Source: Actinomadura luzonensis
GTDB lineage: Bacteria; Actinomycetota; Actinomycetes; Streptosporangiales; Streptosporangiaceae
Direction of reading: 5' to 3'
NCBI RefSeq assembly: GCF_022664455.2
Contig: NZ_JAKRKC020000002.1
Coordinates: 3,100,001 to 3,164,000, forward strand
DNA: 64,000 bases
In this document: positions 33,151-42,918 of the stretch, piece by piece
How the letters are laid out: each line of letters begins with the position of its first letter
Position numbering within the stretch: position 1 is the first letter of the stretch
The notes under the pieces: generated by a model
The model's database searches: none
Seen by the model: only the letters and a program-made list of their open reading frames with translations
What the model was told of the DNA's origin: nothing
Made by a program: the position numbers and the translations under genes

Positions 33151-33173
33151 CGGAGAAGGCGGATACTGGGAGC

Positions 33174-33605
33174 ATGAGCATCGCAACAACCGGGCGGCAC
33201 GGCACGGGCCGGCTCAAGGCCCTGCTCGCGCCGCTCGGTGTTGCGGCCGGGGCGGGCGCGGTCGTCGCGCTCGTCGGCGTGGTCGACCCCAACGAGCCCG
33301 GCCACTACCCGACGTGCCCCTTCCTGTGGCTGACCGGCCTCTACTGCCCGGGCTGCGGCACGCTGCGGGCCATCCACGCGCTGGCGCACCTCGACCCGGT
33401 GGCGGCGCTCGGGCTCAACCCCCTCATGGTGGCGACGGTCCCGTTCCTGCTGTTCTGGTGGGGCAGGTGGGTGGTGCGGGCCTGGCAGGGCCGCCCCCGC
33501 AGGACGACGCTCGCCCACCCGGCGTGGCTGTGGGCCTTCCTCGGGATCGTCATGGTGTACTGGGTCGTCCGGAACCTGCCTTTCGGAGCGTTCCTCGCCC
33601 CGTAG
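33174..33605 (+). CDS. DUF2752 membrane protein
   Basis: A 143-residue membrane protein with three hydrophobic segments. It carries the DUF2752 motif CPFLWLTGLYCPGCGTLRAIHALAHLD, with paired Cys in CPGC that could bind a metal. The ATG at 33174 has GGGAG 2 bases upstream and GATACT 6 bases before the start, so a leaderless transcript is possible. It lies directly upstream of trpC, a placement common in actinobacteria; its role is unknown. Confidence 0.87.
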   Translation: MSIATTGRHGTGRLKALLAPLGVAAGAGAVVALVGVVDPNEPGHYPTCPFLWLTGLYCPGCGTLRAIHALAHLDPVAALGLNPLMVATVPFLLFWWGRWVVRAWQGRPRRTTLAHPAWLWAFLGIVMVYWVVRNLPFGAFLAP

Positions 33606-33734
33606 GCCCGGCCAGACCTGGGCCCTGTGGTGAGGTACCCCGCGGGGGCCGATACCATCGCAGGACAGGCGGAGAGCGGACGCGAAGCGAACTCTCGGCC
33701 ACCCCCACAGTCGATCCGGAGGGACCTCAAGCGC

Positions 33735-34574
33735 GTGAGTGAGCGGACGGAAGGGCCGAGCGTCCTCGACGACATCCTCGACGGGGTGCGCGCCGACCTC
33801 GCCGCACGTCAGCAGGCCGTGTCCATGGACGAGCTCAAGCGGCGGGCCGAGCGGGCGCAGGCCCCCAGGGACGCGATGGCCGCCCTCGGGGGCGACAAGG
33901 TCTCGGTGATCGCCGAGGTCAAGCGCTCCAGCCCCTCCAAGGGCGCGCTGGCCGCGATCGCCGACCCCGCAGCGCTGGCGGCCGACTACGAGGCGGGCGG
34001 CGCCCACGTCATCAGCGTGCTGACCGAGCGGCGCAAGTTCGGCGGCAGCCTCGACGACCTGGCCGCGGTGCGCGCCCGGGTCGACATCCCCATCCTGCGC
34101 AAGGACTTCATCCTCACCTCCTACCAGCTCTGGGAGGCCCGCGCCCACGGCGCCGACCTGGCGCTGCTCATGGTCGTCTGCCTGGAGCAGGAGGCCCTGG
34201 TCTCGCTCATCGAGCGGGCCGAGTCGATCGGGCTCACCCCGCTGGTCGAGGTGCACACCGAGGAGGAGCTCGACCGGGCGCTGGCCGCCGGGGCCCGGGT
34301 GATCGGGGTCAACGCCCGCAACCTCAAGACACTCGAGGTCGATCGCGAGGTCTTCACGAAGATCGCGCCGAAGATCCCCGACAATGTCATCAAGATCGCG
34401 GAGTCGGGCGTGCGCGGCCCGCACGACCTGCTCGCCTACGCGCGGAACGGCGCCGACGCCGTCCTGGTGGGGGAGAGCCTGGTCACCGGCAAGGATCCGC
34501 GCAAGGCCGTGGAGGCGCTGGTCACCGCCGGCGCGCACCCGTCCACGCGCCCCGACCACTCGACAGAGGGATAG
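33735..34574 (+). CDS. trpC: Indole-3-glycerol phosphate synthase
   Basis: A 279-residue (beta-alpha)8 barrel closing the indole ring of indoleglycerol phosphate from CdRP. VIAEVKRSSPSKG holds the catalytic Lys and Glu, and LRKDFI the second Lys; IGVNARNLKTLEVD and GESLV follow. The GTG at 33735 (VSERTEGPSVLDDIL) gives the standard N-terminus; GGAGG is 12 bases upstream. The 129-base gap before it has TACCAT (33653-33658) as a possible -10 box, and no run of Trp codons that would suggest attenuation. trpB starts 2 bases after its stop. Confidence 0.96.
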   Translation: MSERTEGPSVLDDILDGVRADLAARQQAVSMDELKRRAERAQAPRDAMAALGGDKVSVIAEVKRSSPSKGALAAIADPAALAADYEAGGAHVISVLTERRKFGGSLDDLAAVRARVDIPILRKDFILTSYQLWEARAHGADLALLMVVCLEQEALVSLIERAESIGLTPLVEVHTEEELDRALAAGARVIGVNARNLKTLEVDREVFTKIAPKIPDNVIKIAESGVRGPHDLLAYARNGADAVLVGESLVTGKDPRKAVEALVTAGAHPSTRPDHSTEG

Positions 34575-34576
34575 CA

Positions 34577-35818
<1,242 letters not shown>

Positions 35819-35867
35819 CGAGCCGTCGCGGCATCAGGGCAGGCTCGACCTTCGAAACGGGACAGAC

Positions 35868-36662
35868 ATGACGACTCTTCAGACGGTGTTCGCCAAGGCG
35901 AAGGCGGACAACAGGGCCGCGCTCGTCGGCTACCTGCCCGCGGGCTTCCCGTCCAAGGGCGGCGACGTCGCCGCCGCCGCGGCCCTGGTCGAGGCCGGCT
36001 GCGACGTCATCGAGATCGGCCTGCCCTACTCCGACCCGCTCATGGACGGGCCGACGATCCAGGACGCCGTGCACCGGTCGCTGCTCAACGGCACCCGCAT
36101 CGCCGACGTGATGCGCACCGTCGAAGGGGTCGCCGCGACCGGCGCGGCCACGCTCGTCATGACGTACTGGAACCCGGTCGACCGCTACGGCGCCGAGCGT
36201 TTCGCCCGCGACCTGGCCAACGCCGGCGGGGTCGGCACCATCACGCCCGACCTGACGCCCGAGGAGTCCGAGCCGTGGCGGGCCGCCTCGGCCGCGGCCG
36301 GCATCGACACGGTGTTCCTGGTCGCGCCCAGCTCCACCGAGGAGCGCATCAAGGCGGTCGTCGACTGCTGCACCGGCTTCGTGTACGCGGCCTCGCTGAT
36401 GGGCGTCACGGGCGCCCGCGAGACCGTCAACGTCGCCGCCGAGGGCCTGGTCAAGCGCACGCGGGCGCACACCGACCTGCCCGTGTGCGTCGGGCTCGGC
36501 GTCGGCACCGGGGCGCAGGCCGCCGAGGTGGCCGGCTACGCCGACGGGGTGATCGTGGGCTCGGCGTTCATCCGCCGGCTGCTCGACGCGCCGGACGAGG
36601 CCGCGGGGCGCGAGTCCTGCGCGGCCCTGGCGCGTGACATGGCGACGGGCGTGCGCCGCTGA
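35868..36662 (+). CDS. trpA: Tryptophan synthase alpha chain
   Basis: A 264-residue TIM barrel splitting indoleglycerol phosphate to indole for TrpB. Catalytic E49 and D60 (VIEIGLPYSDPLMDGPTIQ segment) fall at the same positions as in E. coli. The phosphate-binding GVGTG and GSAF motifs are present. The ATG follows a GGGACAG sequence. It is the last gene of the trp run and is followed by a strong terminator hairpin. Confidence 0.97.
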   Translation: MTTLQTVFAKAKADNRAALVGYLPAGFPSKGGDVAAAAALVEAGCDVIEIGLPYSDPLMDGPTIQDAVHRSLLNGTRIADVMRTVEGVAATGAATLVMTYWNPVDRYGAERFARDLANAGGVGTITPDLTPEESEPWRAASAAAGIDTVFLVAPSSTEERIKAVVDCCTGFVYAASLMGVTGARETVNVAAEGLVKRTRAHTDLPVCVGLGVGTGAQAAEVAGYADGVIVGSAFIRRLLDAPDEAAGRESCAALARDMATGVRR

Positions 36663-36674
36663 CCTGGGCTTCCT

Positions 36675-36707
36675 GAACGCGGCTCCCCGCTGAGGGGGGC
36701 CGCGTTC
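36675..36707 (+). terminator. Strong hairpin terminator after trpA
   Basis: GAACGCGGCTCCCC (36675-36688), loop GCTGA, GGGGGGCCGCGTTC (36694-36707). The stem is 14 bp with one G-U pair. It lies 13 bases after the trpA stop and is followed by a GTTTA tail. Confidence 0.8.
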
Positions 36708-36828
36708 GGCGTTTACCGGTGACTCCGGACAATGGTGAATATGGCGGGTAAGTCCATGGCGCGGGTGGGCGAGCGGGGTGATGATCGGGGCTCCCGAGCG
36801 GTCTGACGCATGATCCGGAGGGACACCT

Positions 36829-39800
36829 ATGCGTCGAGGTCCCGTCGTCTTCGCAGCAGCCCTCGCCCTCACCCTCGCCACCCCGGCCACCGCGGCGGGC
36901 ACCCGCGAGGCGCCCGCCCCACCCGCGAGCGGCCCGCCCTCCTCCGGCCCGCCCTCCTCCGGTGCGGCGCCGTCCGGTGGGGCGGGGGCCGGTGGGGCGG
37001 GGGCCGCTCCCGCGCCGTCGCCGACGTACGAGCTGCCCTCGCCGGAGCCGTCGCCCACCGGCCCGCCGCCGCCGAGCCCGACGGCGCAGAACGTGCCGCC
37101 CGTCCCCGCGCGCGTGGCCGGCCCGATCGCGATCTCCTCGGCGGCGCTGCGCGTGGAGCTGGACCCCGCCTTCCCGCGCGTCCTCGGCTACACCGACCGC
37201 GCCACCGGCGCCACGCTGGGCGGCGGCACGGCGGTCCCGGCGGTGGTGCTCAACGGCACGCCCCGCCCCGCCGAGGTGACGCTGACCGGCCGGGACGCCG
37301 CGACCGCCCGCTACCGGCTGGCCTTCCCCGGCCTGCCCGGCGTCGCGCTCGCGGCGAGCGTCGGCGTCAGGGGCCGGGTCACGACGTTCAGGATCGACGA
37401 GGTGCGCGACACCCCGGCCTTCCGCGTCGGCACGATCGACCTGCCCGGCCACGACCTGGTCTCGGTCTCCAGCGACCGCCCCGGCGCGGCCACGGCGTTC
37501 ACCAGGCTCGACCCCAACGCCACCCGCACCGCCGACGTCATCGCCCCCGTCACGGCGGCCACCGCGCCCGACGCCGCGCCCGTCGGCGCCTCGTACGCCA
37601 TCCTCAGCACCGCCCGCCTGGCCGCCGCCGTCGAGACGAACTCCACCTACGACCGCCCCTCGGGCGTCACCGACCACGACGCCGCCCGGCTCTGGCACCA
37701 GGCCAGGCGGGACGCCTCGGGCGCGGTCGGCGTCGCGGTGTGGAGCGGCCAGTGGACGCACCGCGCGGACGGCTCGCCGTTCACCGAGGAGCCGCCCTGG
37801 GCGAAGGTCGTCGTCACCCCCGACGCCAACGGCGACGGCACGGTGGACTGGCAGGACGGCGCGATCGCCTTCCGGCAGATCGCGATCACCCCGCCCGGCG
37901 CCGGGCGCACCAAGGAACGGGTGGCGGCGCACATCCCGTTCAACTTCTCCAGCCAGGCCACGCACCCGTTCCTGCGCACCCTGGACGACGTCAAGCGGAT
38001 CTCCCTGGCCACCGACGGGCTCGGGCAGCTCGCGCTGCTCAAGGGCTACCAGTCCGAGGGCCACGACTCGGCCCACCCCGACTACGGCGGGAACTACAAC
38101 CGCCGCGCGGGCGGCCTGGCCGACCTGCGCACGCTGCTGCGCGCCGGGCGGGCCTGGAACGCCGAGTTCGGCGCGCACGTCAACGCCACCGAGGCCTACC
38201 CGGAGGCCAGGAACTTCAGCGAGCAGCTCGCCGACCCGGACGCCAAGGGCTGGAACTGGCTCGACCAGGCGTACCTGATCGACCAGCGCGGCGACCTCAC
38301 CCGCGGCACGCTCGCCCGCCGCTTCGCGCAGCTGCGCCGCGAGACCGGCGGCGACCTCGCCCTGGTGTACGTGGACGTGTACCGGCCCTTCGGCTGGCTC
38401 GCCGACCGGCTGCTGACCGAGCTGCGCGCGCAGGGCTGGCAGGTCGCCACCGAATGGTCGGACAAGCTGGAACGCGGCTCGCTCTGGTCCCACTGGGCCA
38501 ACGACCTCGGCTACGGCGGCGTCACCAACAAGGGGCTGAACTCGCAGATCATCCGGTTCATCCGCAACGACGAGAAGGACGTCTGGAACCCGCACCCGAT
38601 TCTCGGCAACGCCCGCATCGTCGAGTTCGAGGGCTGGCAGGCGCGCAACGACTTCACCGCCTTCCTCCGCAACGTGTGGGAGAACAACCTGCCCGCCAAG
38701 TTCCTCCAGCACTACAAGATCATGCGCTGGGGCCCGGACGAGATCGACTTCACCGGCGGCGTGCGCGGCACGTACCGGGACGGGCGGCGCGAGCTGTTCG
38801 CCGGCGGGCACAAGGTGCTCGACGGGCCGGCGTACCTGCTGCCGTGGGGCGGCAGGTTCTACCACTACAACGCGGCGGGCGGCGAGACGACCTGGGACGC
38901 CGATCGGGCGATGAGCGTCTACCGGCTCACCGACCAGGGACGCGTCCCCGAGGGCACGGTCACACCGGTCGGGGGGAAGGTCACGCTGCGGGCGGAGGCG
39001 GGCGTGGCGTACGTGCTGTACCCCGGCGGCGCGCCCGCCCAGGCCGATCCGCGATGGGGGCAGGGCAGCGGGCTGCGCGACCCCGGCTTCAACTCCGACG
39101 GCCTCGACGGCTGGAGCGCGAGCGGCCCGGTCCGGGCCGGGCGCGACGCGCTGGGCCGCCGCTTCGCGGTGCTCGGCGGCGGCGCGGAGGCCGCGCTGGA
39201 GCAGCGGCTGACCGGCCTCCAGCCCGGCCGGGTCTACACCGCCTCGGCCTTCGTCGAGGTCGAGCCCGGCCGCACCCGCGCCACGACGCTCGCCGCGGGC
39301 GGGGCGCGGGCCACGGTCGAGCGTTCGACGGCCCGCGACTACATCGCCTCCGACGACAAGCACGACACGTTCTTCCAGCGGCTCTCGGTGCCCTTCACCG
39401 CCGGCGGCGGGCCGGTGACGCTGCGGATCGCGGCGGCGGCCGGCGACGGCGACGTGCGGGTGGACGACGTGCGGCTGCTGCCCGGCGGGCCGCCCGGCCC
39501 CGTCGAGACGTTCGAGTCGGGCGAGCCCGGCTGGGGGCCGTTCGTCAAGGGGGACGCGGGCGGGTCGTTCGACGCCCGCACCCACCGCTCCGAGCGGCAC
39601 GAGCCGTACACGCAGGCCGGCTGGCACGGCAAGACCGTGGACGACGTGCTGCGCGGCGACTGGTCGCTCAAGGCGCACGAGGAACGCCAGGGCCTCATCT
39701 ACCGCACGCTGCCGCAGACCGCCCGGTTCGCGGCGGGCCACGCCTACGAGGTGTCCTTCGCCTACCAGAACGCGCAGGCCGACACCTACCAGTGGGTGAC

Positions 39801-40782
39801 CGGCTACGACACCGGCCCGGGCGCGAGCGTGGAGACCCGGCGCACCACGCTGCCCGAGCAGCGCACGACCGCCGTGTTCAGCGAGCGGGTGACCGGCGGC
39901 TGCGGCGACGTCTGGGTGGGGCTGCGCTCGCTGCGGCCCGAGCAGGCGGGCGCCGACTTCGTCCTGGACGACTTCGCCGTCACCGACCTCGGGCCCGCCG
40001 GGGACGCGCCCGCCTGCGCCACGCTGGAGGTCACGCCCGGCGTGCCCGCCTTCGAGCAGGGCGCCGCCAACGAGGTCGGCACCGTGTTCACCAACCGGGA
40101 GGAGAGCGCCGTGCGCGACGTGCGGGTGACGCTGGAGGCCCCCGCCGGCTGGACGGTGACCGGCGACGGCGCCGGCGAGGCCGGGCCGGGCGGCACGCTC
40201 ACCACCACGTGGCAGGTGACGCCGCCCGCCGACGCGCCCCACGGCACGTACGAGCTGAAGGCCGCCGCCGCGTACACGGTCGGCGGCGTGCCGCGGACGG
40301 TGACCGCCACGGCCCGCGTCAGGACGCTCCCGCCGCCGCCCCAGGCCGACGTCTACGCCTCCGACCTGGAGTGGGTCAGCGCCGCCAACGGCTGGGGGCC
40401 GGTCGAGCGCGACCGCTCCAACGGCGACACCGGCGAGGCCGACGGCGGGCCGATCGTCATCGGCGGCCGGACGTTCGCCAAGGGCCTCGGCACCCACGCG
40501 CCGGCCCGCGTCCGGTACTTCCTCGGCGGGCGGTGCACGGCGTTCCGGGCGTTCACCGGGGTGGACGACGTGCAGGCGACGCGGGGCTCGGTGCGCTTCA
40601 CCGTGCTGGCCGACGGGGCCGAGCGGGCGCGCAGCCCGGTGCTGCGGGCGGCGGACGAGGCGTACGAACTGGTCGCGGACGTGTCCGGCGCGCGGTACGC
40701 GGACCTGGTGGCCGACGACGGCGGTGACGGCAACGGCAACGACCACGCCGACTGGGGCGAGGCCCGCTTCACCTGCTCCTGA
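36829..40782 (+). CDS. Secreted endo-alpha-N-acetylgalactosaminidase (GH101)
   Basis: A 1,317-residue secreted glycosidase. Residues 1-23 are a signal peptide (VVFAAALALTLATPATAAG), followed by a Pro/Gly/Ser linker to about residue 90. The GH101 core (about 95-750) contains the presumed nucleophile D516 in LVYVDVY and the acid/base E542 in VATEWSD. A carbohydrate-binding-like region follows (about 755-1060), then a NEW3-type beta domain (1065-1165, VTLEAPAGWTVTG) and an NPCBM module (about 1173-1317, VYASDLEWVSAANGWGPVERD; FAKGLGTHAPARV). GH101 enzymes release the core-1 disaccharide from mucin-type O-glycans. GGAGG lies 8 bases before the ATG. It stands between trpA and the lgt region, where related genomes have no such gene. 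Confidence 0.9.
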   Translation: MRRGPVVFAAALALTLATPATAAGTREAPAPPASGPPSSGPPSSGAAPSGGAGAGGAGAAPAPSPTYELPSPEPSPTGPPPPSPTAQNVPPVPARVAGPIAISSAALRVELDPAFPRVLGYTDRATGATLGGGTAVPAVVLNGTPRPAEVTLTGRDAATARYRLAFPGLPGVALAASVGVRGRVTTFRIDEVRDTPAFRVGTIDLPGHDLVSVSSDRPGAATAFTRLDPNATRTADVIAPVTAATAPDAAPVGASYAILSTARLAAAVETNSTYDRPSGVTDHDAARLWHQARRDASGAVGVAVWSGQWTHRADGSPFTEEPPWAKVVVTPDANGDGTVDWQDGAIAFRQIAITPPGAGRTKERVAAHIPFNFSSQATHPFLRTLDDVKRISLATDGLGQLALLKGYQSEGHDSAHPDYGGNYNRRAGGLADLRTLLRAGRAWNAEFGAHVNATEAYPEARNFSEQLADPDAKGWNWLDQAYLIDQRGDLTRGTLARRFAQLRRETGGDLALVYVDVYRPFGWLADRLLTELRAQGWQVATEWSDKLERGSLWSHWANDLGYGGVTNKGLNSQIIRFIRNDEKDVWNPHPILGNARIVEFEGWQARNDFTAFLRNVWENNLPAKFLQHYKIMRWGPDEIDFTGGVRGTYRDGRRELFAGGHKVLDGPAYLLPWGGRFYHYNAAGGETTWDADRAMSVYRLTDQGRVPEGTVTPVGGKVTLRAEAGVAYVLYPGGAPAQADPRWGQGSGLRDPGFNSDGLDGWSASGPVRAGRDALGRRFAVLGGGAEAALEQRLTGLQPGRVYTASAFVEVEPGRTRATTLAAGGARATVERSTARDYIASDDKHDTFFQRLSVPFTAGGGPVTLRIAAAAGDGDVRVDDVRLLPGGPPGPVETFESGEPGWGPFVKGDAGGSFDARTHRSERHEPYTQAGWHGKTVDDVLRGDWSLKAHEERQGLIYRTLPQTARFAAGHAYEVSFAYQNAQADTYQWVTGYDTGPGASVETRRTTLPEQRTTAVFSERVTGGCGDVWVGLRSLRPEQAGADFVLDDFAVTDLGPAGDAPACATLEVTPGVPAFEQGAANEVGTVFTNREESAVRDVRVTLEAPAGWTVTGDGAGEAGPGGTLTTTWQVTPPADAPHGTYELKAAAAYTVGGVPRTVTATARVRTLPPPPQADVYASDLEWVSAANGWGPVERDRSNGDTGEADGGPIVIGGRTFAKGLGTHAPARVRYFLGGRCTAFRAFTGVDDVQATRGSVRFTVLADGAERARSPVLRAADEAYELVADVSGARYADLVADDGGDGNGNDHADWGEARFTCS

Positions 40783-41431
40783 CGGGCTCGGCCGCCCGCA
40801 GCGGCGCGTACAGCGGCGACCAGCGGTTGTACAGCCCCGCGGGCACCAGGTAGACGTTGATGACGACCTGCATGAGCAGCAGCCACACGGCGTACTGCGC
40901 CGCGCCCAGGCCCGGCACGACGTCCACCGGCAGCGTGTACGCCATCACCACCCGCACCGCCGCGTCCGCCAGCAGCCCCGCCCCGTAGATCACGGTCACC
41001 ACCCGCCAGATCCGGCGGAAGGCGGGCAGCCGCTCCCACAGCACGTCCCACGACTCGCCGCCCGGCCCGACCCGGCCCTCCAGCAGGAAACGGGTGAAGG
41101 TGAACGCCAGCGGGCGCTCCGCGCGCGCGCTCGCCAGGAACCACAGCGCCGCGACCGCCATGAACCAGCCGTCCTTGGCCAGCAGGAAGCGCGTGTCGTG
41201 GACGAGGGCCGAGATCACGGCGCTGGCCAGGAACATCGCGGTCATGAACAGGGCCAGCCGGTCGGGCCGCCGGCGCCGGGCCAGGCTCATGACCACGCTC
41301 AGCCCCGGCACGAACGAGGAGATCACCAGCGCCGGCTGGTGCTCCACGCCGGCGACCTCGCGCAGCCCGTAGTAGATCCCCATCGGCAGCGCGATGTCCA
41401 TCCCCAGGGCGACCAGCGCCTTTACTCGCAT
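40769..41431 (-). CDS. VC0807-family membrane protein
   Basis: A 220-residue membrane protein with five to six helices (about 5-20, 33-50, 60-78, 88-103, 145-163, 180-200). The YYGLREVAGVE start and the DGWFMAVAALWFLAS segment match the VC0807 family, which is of unknown function. It overlaps the GH101 gene tail-to-tail by 14 bases. The start codon lies inside a TTACTC-N4-GAGTAA palindrome, with GGTAGGA upstream on the minus strand. Divergent from the MauE/DsbA/lgt run. Confidence 0.78.
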   Translation of the reverse strand: MRVKALVALGMDIALPMGIYYGLREVAGVEHQPALVISSFVPGLSVVMSLARRRRPDRLALFMTAMFLASAVISALVHDTRFLLAKDGWFMAVAALWFLASARAERPLAFTFTRFLLEGRVGPGGESWDVLWERLPAFRRIWRVVTVIYGAGLLADAAVRVVMAYTLPVDVVPGLGAAQYAVWLLLMQVVINVYLVPAGLYNRWSPLYAPLRAAEPVRSR

Positions 41432-41460
41432 GAGTAATTCCTACCTTGTCCTGGTAATTC
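41422..41460. promoter_or_regulatory. Operator-like palindrome and direct repeat upstream of the VC0807 gene
   Basis: TTACTC-GCAT-GAGTAA (41422-41437) is a perfect palindrome spanning the minus-strand start codon. GTAATTC occurs at 41434-41440 and again at 41454-41460, exactly 20 bases (two helical turns) apart. The patch is AT-rich against the background. Confidence 0.5.
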
Positions 41461-41579
41461 GGGCAAACATCCCAGGTCGGAGCGGGAAAAGCTGGCTTAG
41501 CTGATGCTTATCCCGGGCGTGGTCCGATGGAGTCCCGGTACTGTGCGCACTTCCGGCACCGAGAAGAAGGGAATCAGTC

Positions 41580-42134
41580 TTGGACGCGTCACTATCGTCA
41601 CCAACGGTGAGATTGCCGATACCCTGGGTGACGACCGCTGCCCGGCTCGTGCTGGGCGGAGTGCTGATCGCGGCGGGCGCGCTCAAGATCGGCAACCCGT
41701 CCGACTCGGTCCTGGCGGTCAAGGCTTACCAGCTGCTGCCCGACACGATCGCCGTCACGGTGGGCTACGCCCTGCCCATCCTGGAGATCGTCGTCGGCGT
41801 GCTGCTGGTGGTCGGTCTGCTGACCAGGGTGGCCGCCGTGATCGCGGCGCTGCTCATGCTCGCCTTCGTGCTCGGCATCGGCTGGGCCTGGGCGAACGGC
41901 CTGCGGATCGACTGCGGCTGTTTCGGCGGCGGCGGCCAGCTCGGGGCGGGGCAGGAGCCGGCCTATCTGCTCGACATCCTGCGCGACTTCGGCCTGGCGC
42001 TGCTCGGCGCCTGGACGGTCCGCTTCCCGCCGGGCCGCCTCGCGCTCGACGGCGCCCTCGGGCTCGGGGGCGACGGCGCCTACGACAGTGCCGACGACTT
42101 GGCTGATGACGATCATGCGGAGGACCAGCGATGA
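41580..42134 (+). CDS. MauE/DoxX-family redox membrane protein
   Basis: A 184-residue protein with four membrane helices (about 16-36, 58-78, 84-104, 128-142). The MauE-type motif RIDCGCFGGGGQ provides a Cys pair at a membrane surface. Members pass electrons to, or support maturation of, periplasmic disulfide proteins. The C-terminal 30 residues are acidic (DSADDLADDDHAED). It appears to start at TTG (41580) with AAGAAGGGAA about 8 bases upstream. Its stop overlaps the ATG of the DsbA-like gene (ATGA), so the two are a functional pair. Confidence 0.88.
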   Translation: MDASLSSPTVRLPIPWVTTAARLVLGGVLIAAGALKIGNPSDSVLAVKAYQLLPDTIAVTVGYALPILEIVVGVLLVVGLLTRVAAVIAALLMLAFVLGIGWAWANGLRIDCGCFGGGGQLGAGQEPAYLLDILRDFGLALLGAWTVRFPPGRLALDGALGLGGDGAYDSADDLADDDHAEDQR

Positions 42135-42892
42135 GCAAGGGTGAGCGCACGACCGCGACGCGCGGCGCACGCGAGAAGATCAGGGAGCAGCAGGCCGCCG
42201 CGCGCGCCCGCGACAAGCGCAAGCGCGTGATCACCTACGTCGCCGCCGGCGCGGTCGCCGTGGCCGCCGTCTGGGCCGGCTACTGGTACGGCGTGAGCAG
42301 GTCCGATTCCGAGGACGCCACGGGCGGCCTGGCGCCGGTCGCCATCCAGGCCGACGGCAGCGTGGTCATGGCGCAGAGCGGGGTGGACAAGCCCGTGCTC
42401 GACGTCTACGAGGACTTCCAGTGCCCGGCCTGCAAGGAGGCCGAGCGGGTGAGCGGCCAGACCATCAAGAACCTCGCCGCCGAGGGCAAGGCCAAGGTCG
42501 TCTACCACCCGATCACGATCTTCTCCCAGGAGCCCACCCGCTCCAACTCGCTGCGCGCCGGCAACGCCGCCCGCTGTCTCACCGACGGCAAGCAGTGGGT
42601 CGCCTTCCACGACCTGCTCTACCAGAACCAGCCGTCCGAGACCGAGGAGGGCTTCACCAACAGCCAGCTCCTGGAGTGGGGCAAGAAGGCGGGCGTCACC
42701 GATCCGGGCTTCGAGCAGTGCGTGACGTCGGGCAAGCACGTCCAGGCGCAGCAGGCGTACAGCCAGAAGATCATGGACGCGCAGAAGCTCAACCACACGC
42801 CGACCCTGAAGCTTAACGGCACAGAAGTGGACAACTCGGTCGTGTTCAGTCCTTCGGAGCTGCGTGACGCGGTCACGAAGGCGGCCAAGTAG
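42131..42892 (+). CDS. DsbA-like membrane-anchored thioredoxin
   Basis: A 253-residue thiol oxidoreductase. A basic N-terminal arm (residues 1-33) precedes a single membrane helix (about 34-53), with the thioredoxin domain outside. The active site is CPAC in VYEDFQCPACKEAE, followed by the family's helical insertion and the cis-Pro in NHTPTLKLNG. It probably makes or shuffles disulfides in exported proteins. Coupled to the MauE-like gene and 26 bases upstream of lgt. Confidence 0.92.
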   Translation: MSKGERTTATRGAREKIREQQAAARARDKRKRVITYVAAGAVAVAAVWAGYWYGVSRSDSEDATGGLAPVAIQADGSVVMAQSGVDKPVLDVYEDFQCPACKEAERVSGQTIKNLAAEGKAKVVYHPITIFSQEPTRSNSLRAGNAARCLTDGKQWVAFHDLLYQNQPSETEEGFTNSQLLEWGKKAGVTDPGFEQCVTSGKHVQAQQAYSQKIMDAQKLNHTPTLKLNGTEVDNSVVFSPSELRDAVTKAAK

Positions 42893-42918
42893 CCTCGCTT
42901 CCGCTACCCTCACCTGAC

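Noticed and set aside
33606..33734. Possible trp leader peptide and attenuator upstream of trpC
   Set aside because: No short frame with clustered Trp codons and no convincing mutually exclusive hairpins were found; only a 5-bp GGCCC/GGGCC stem.
36568..40746. A 1,392-codon open frame antisense to the GH101 gene
   Set aside because: It mirrors GH101 codon positions, has no recognisable domain or start site, and its product is a low-complexity Arg/Gly/Ala/Val-rich string. High GC keeps antisense frames open.
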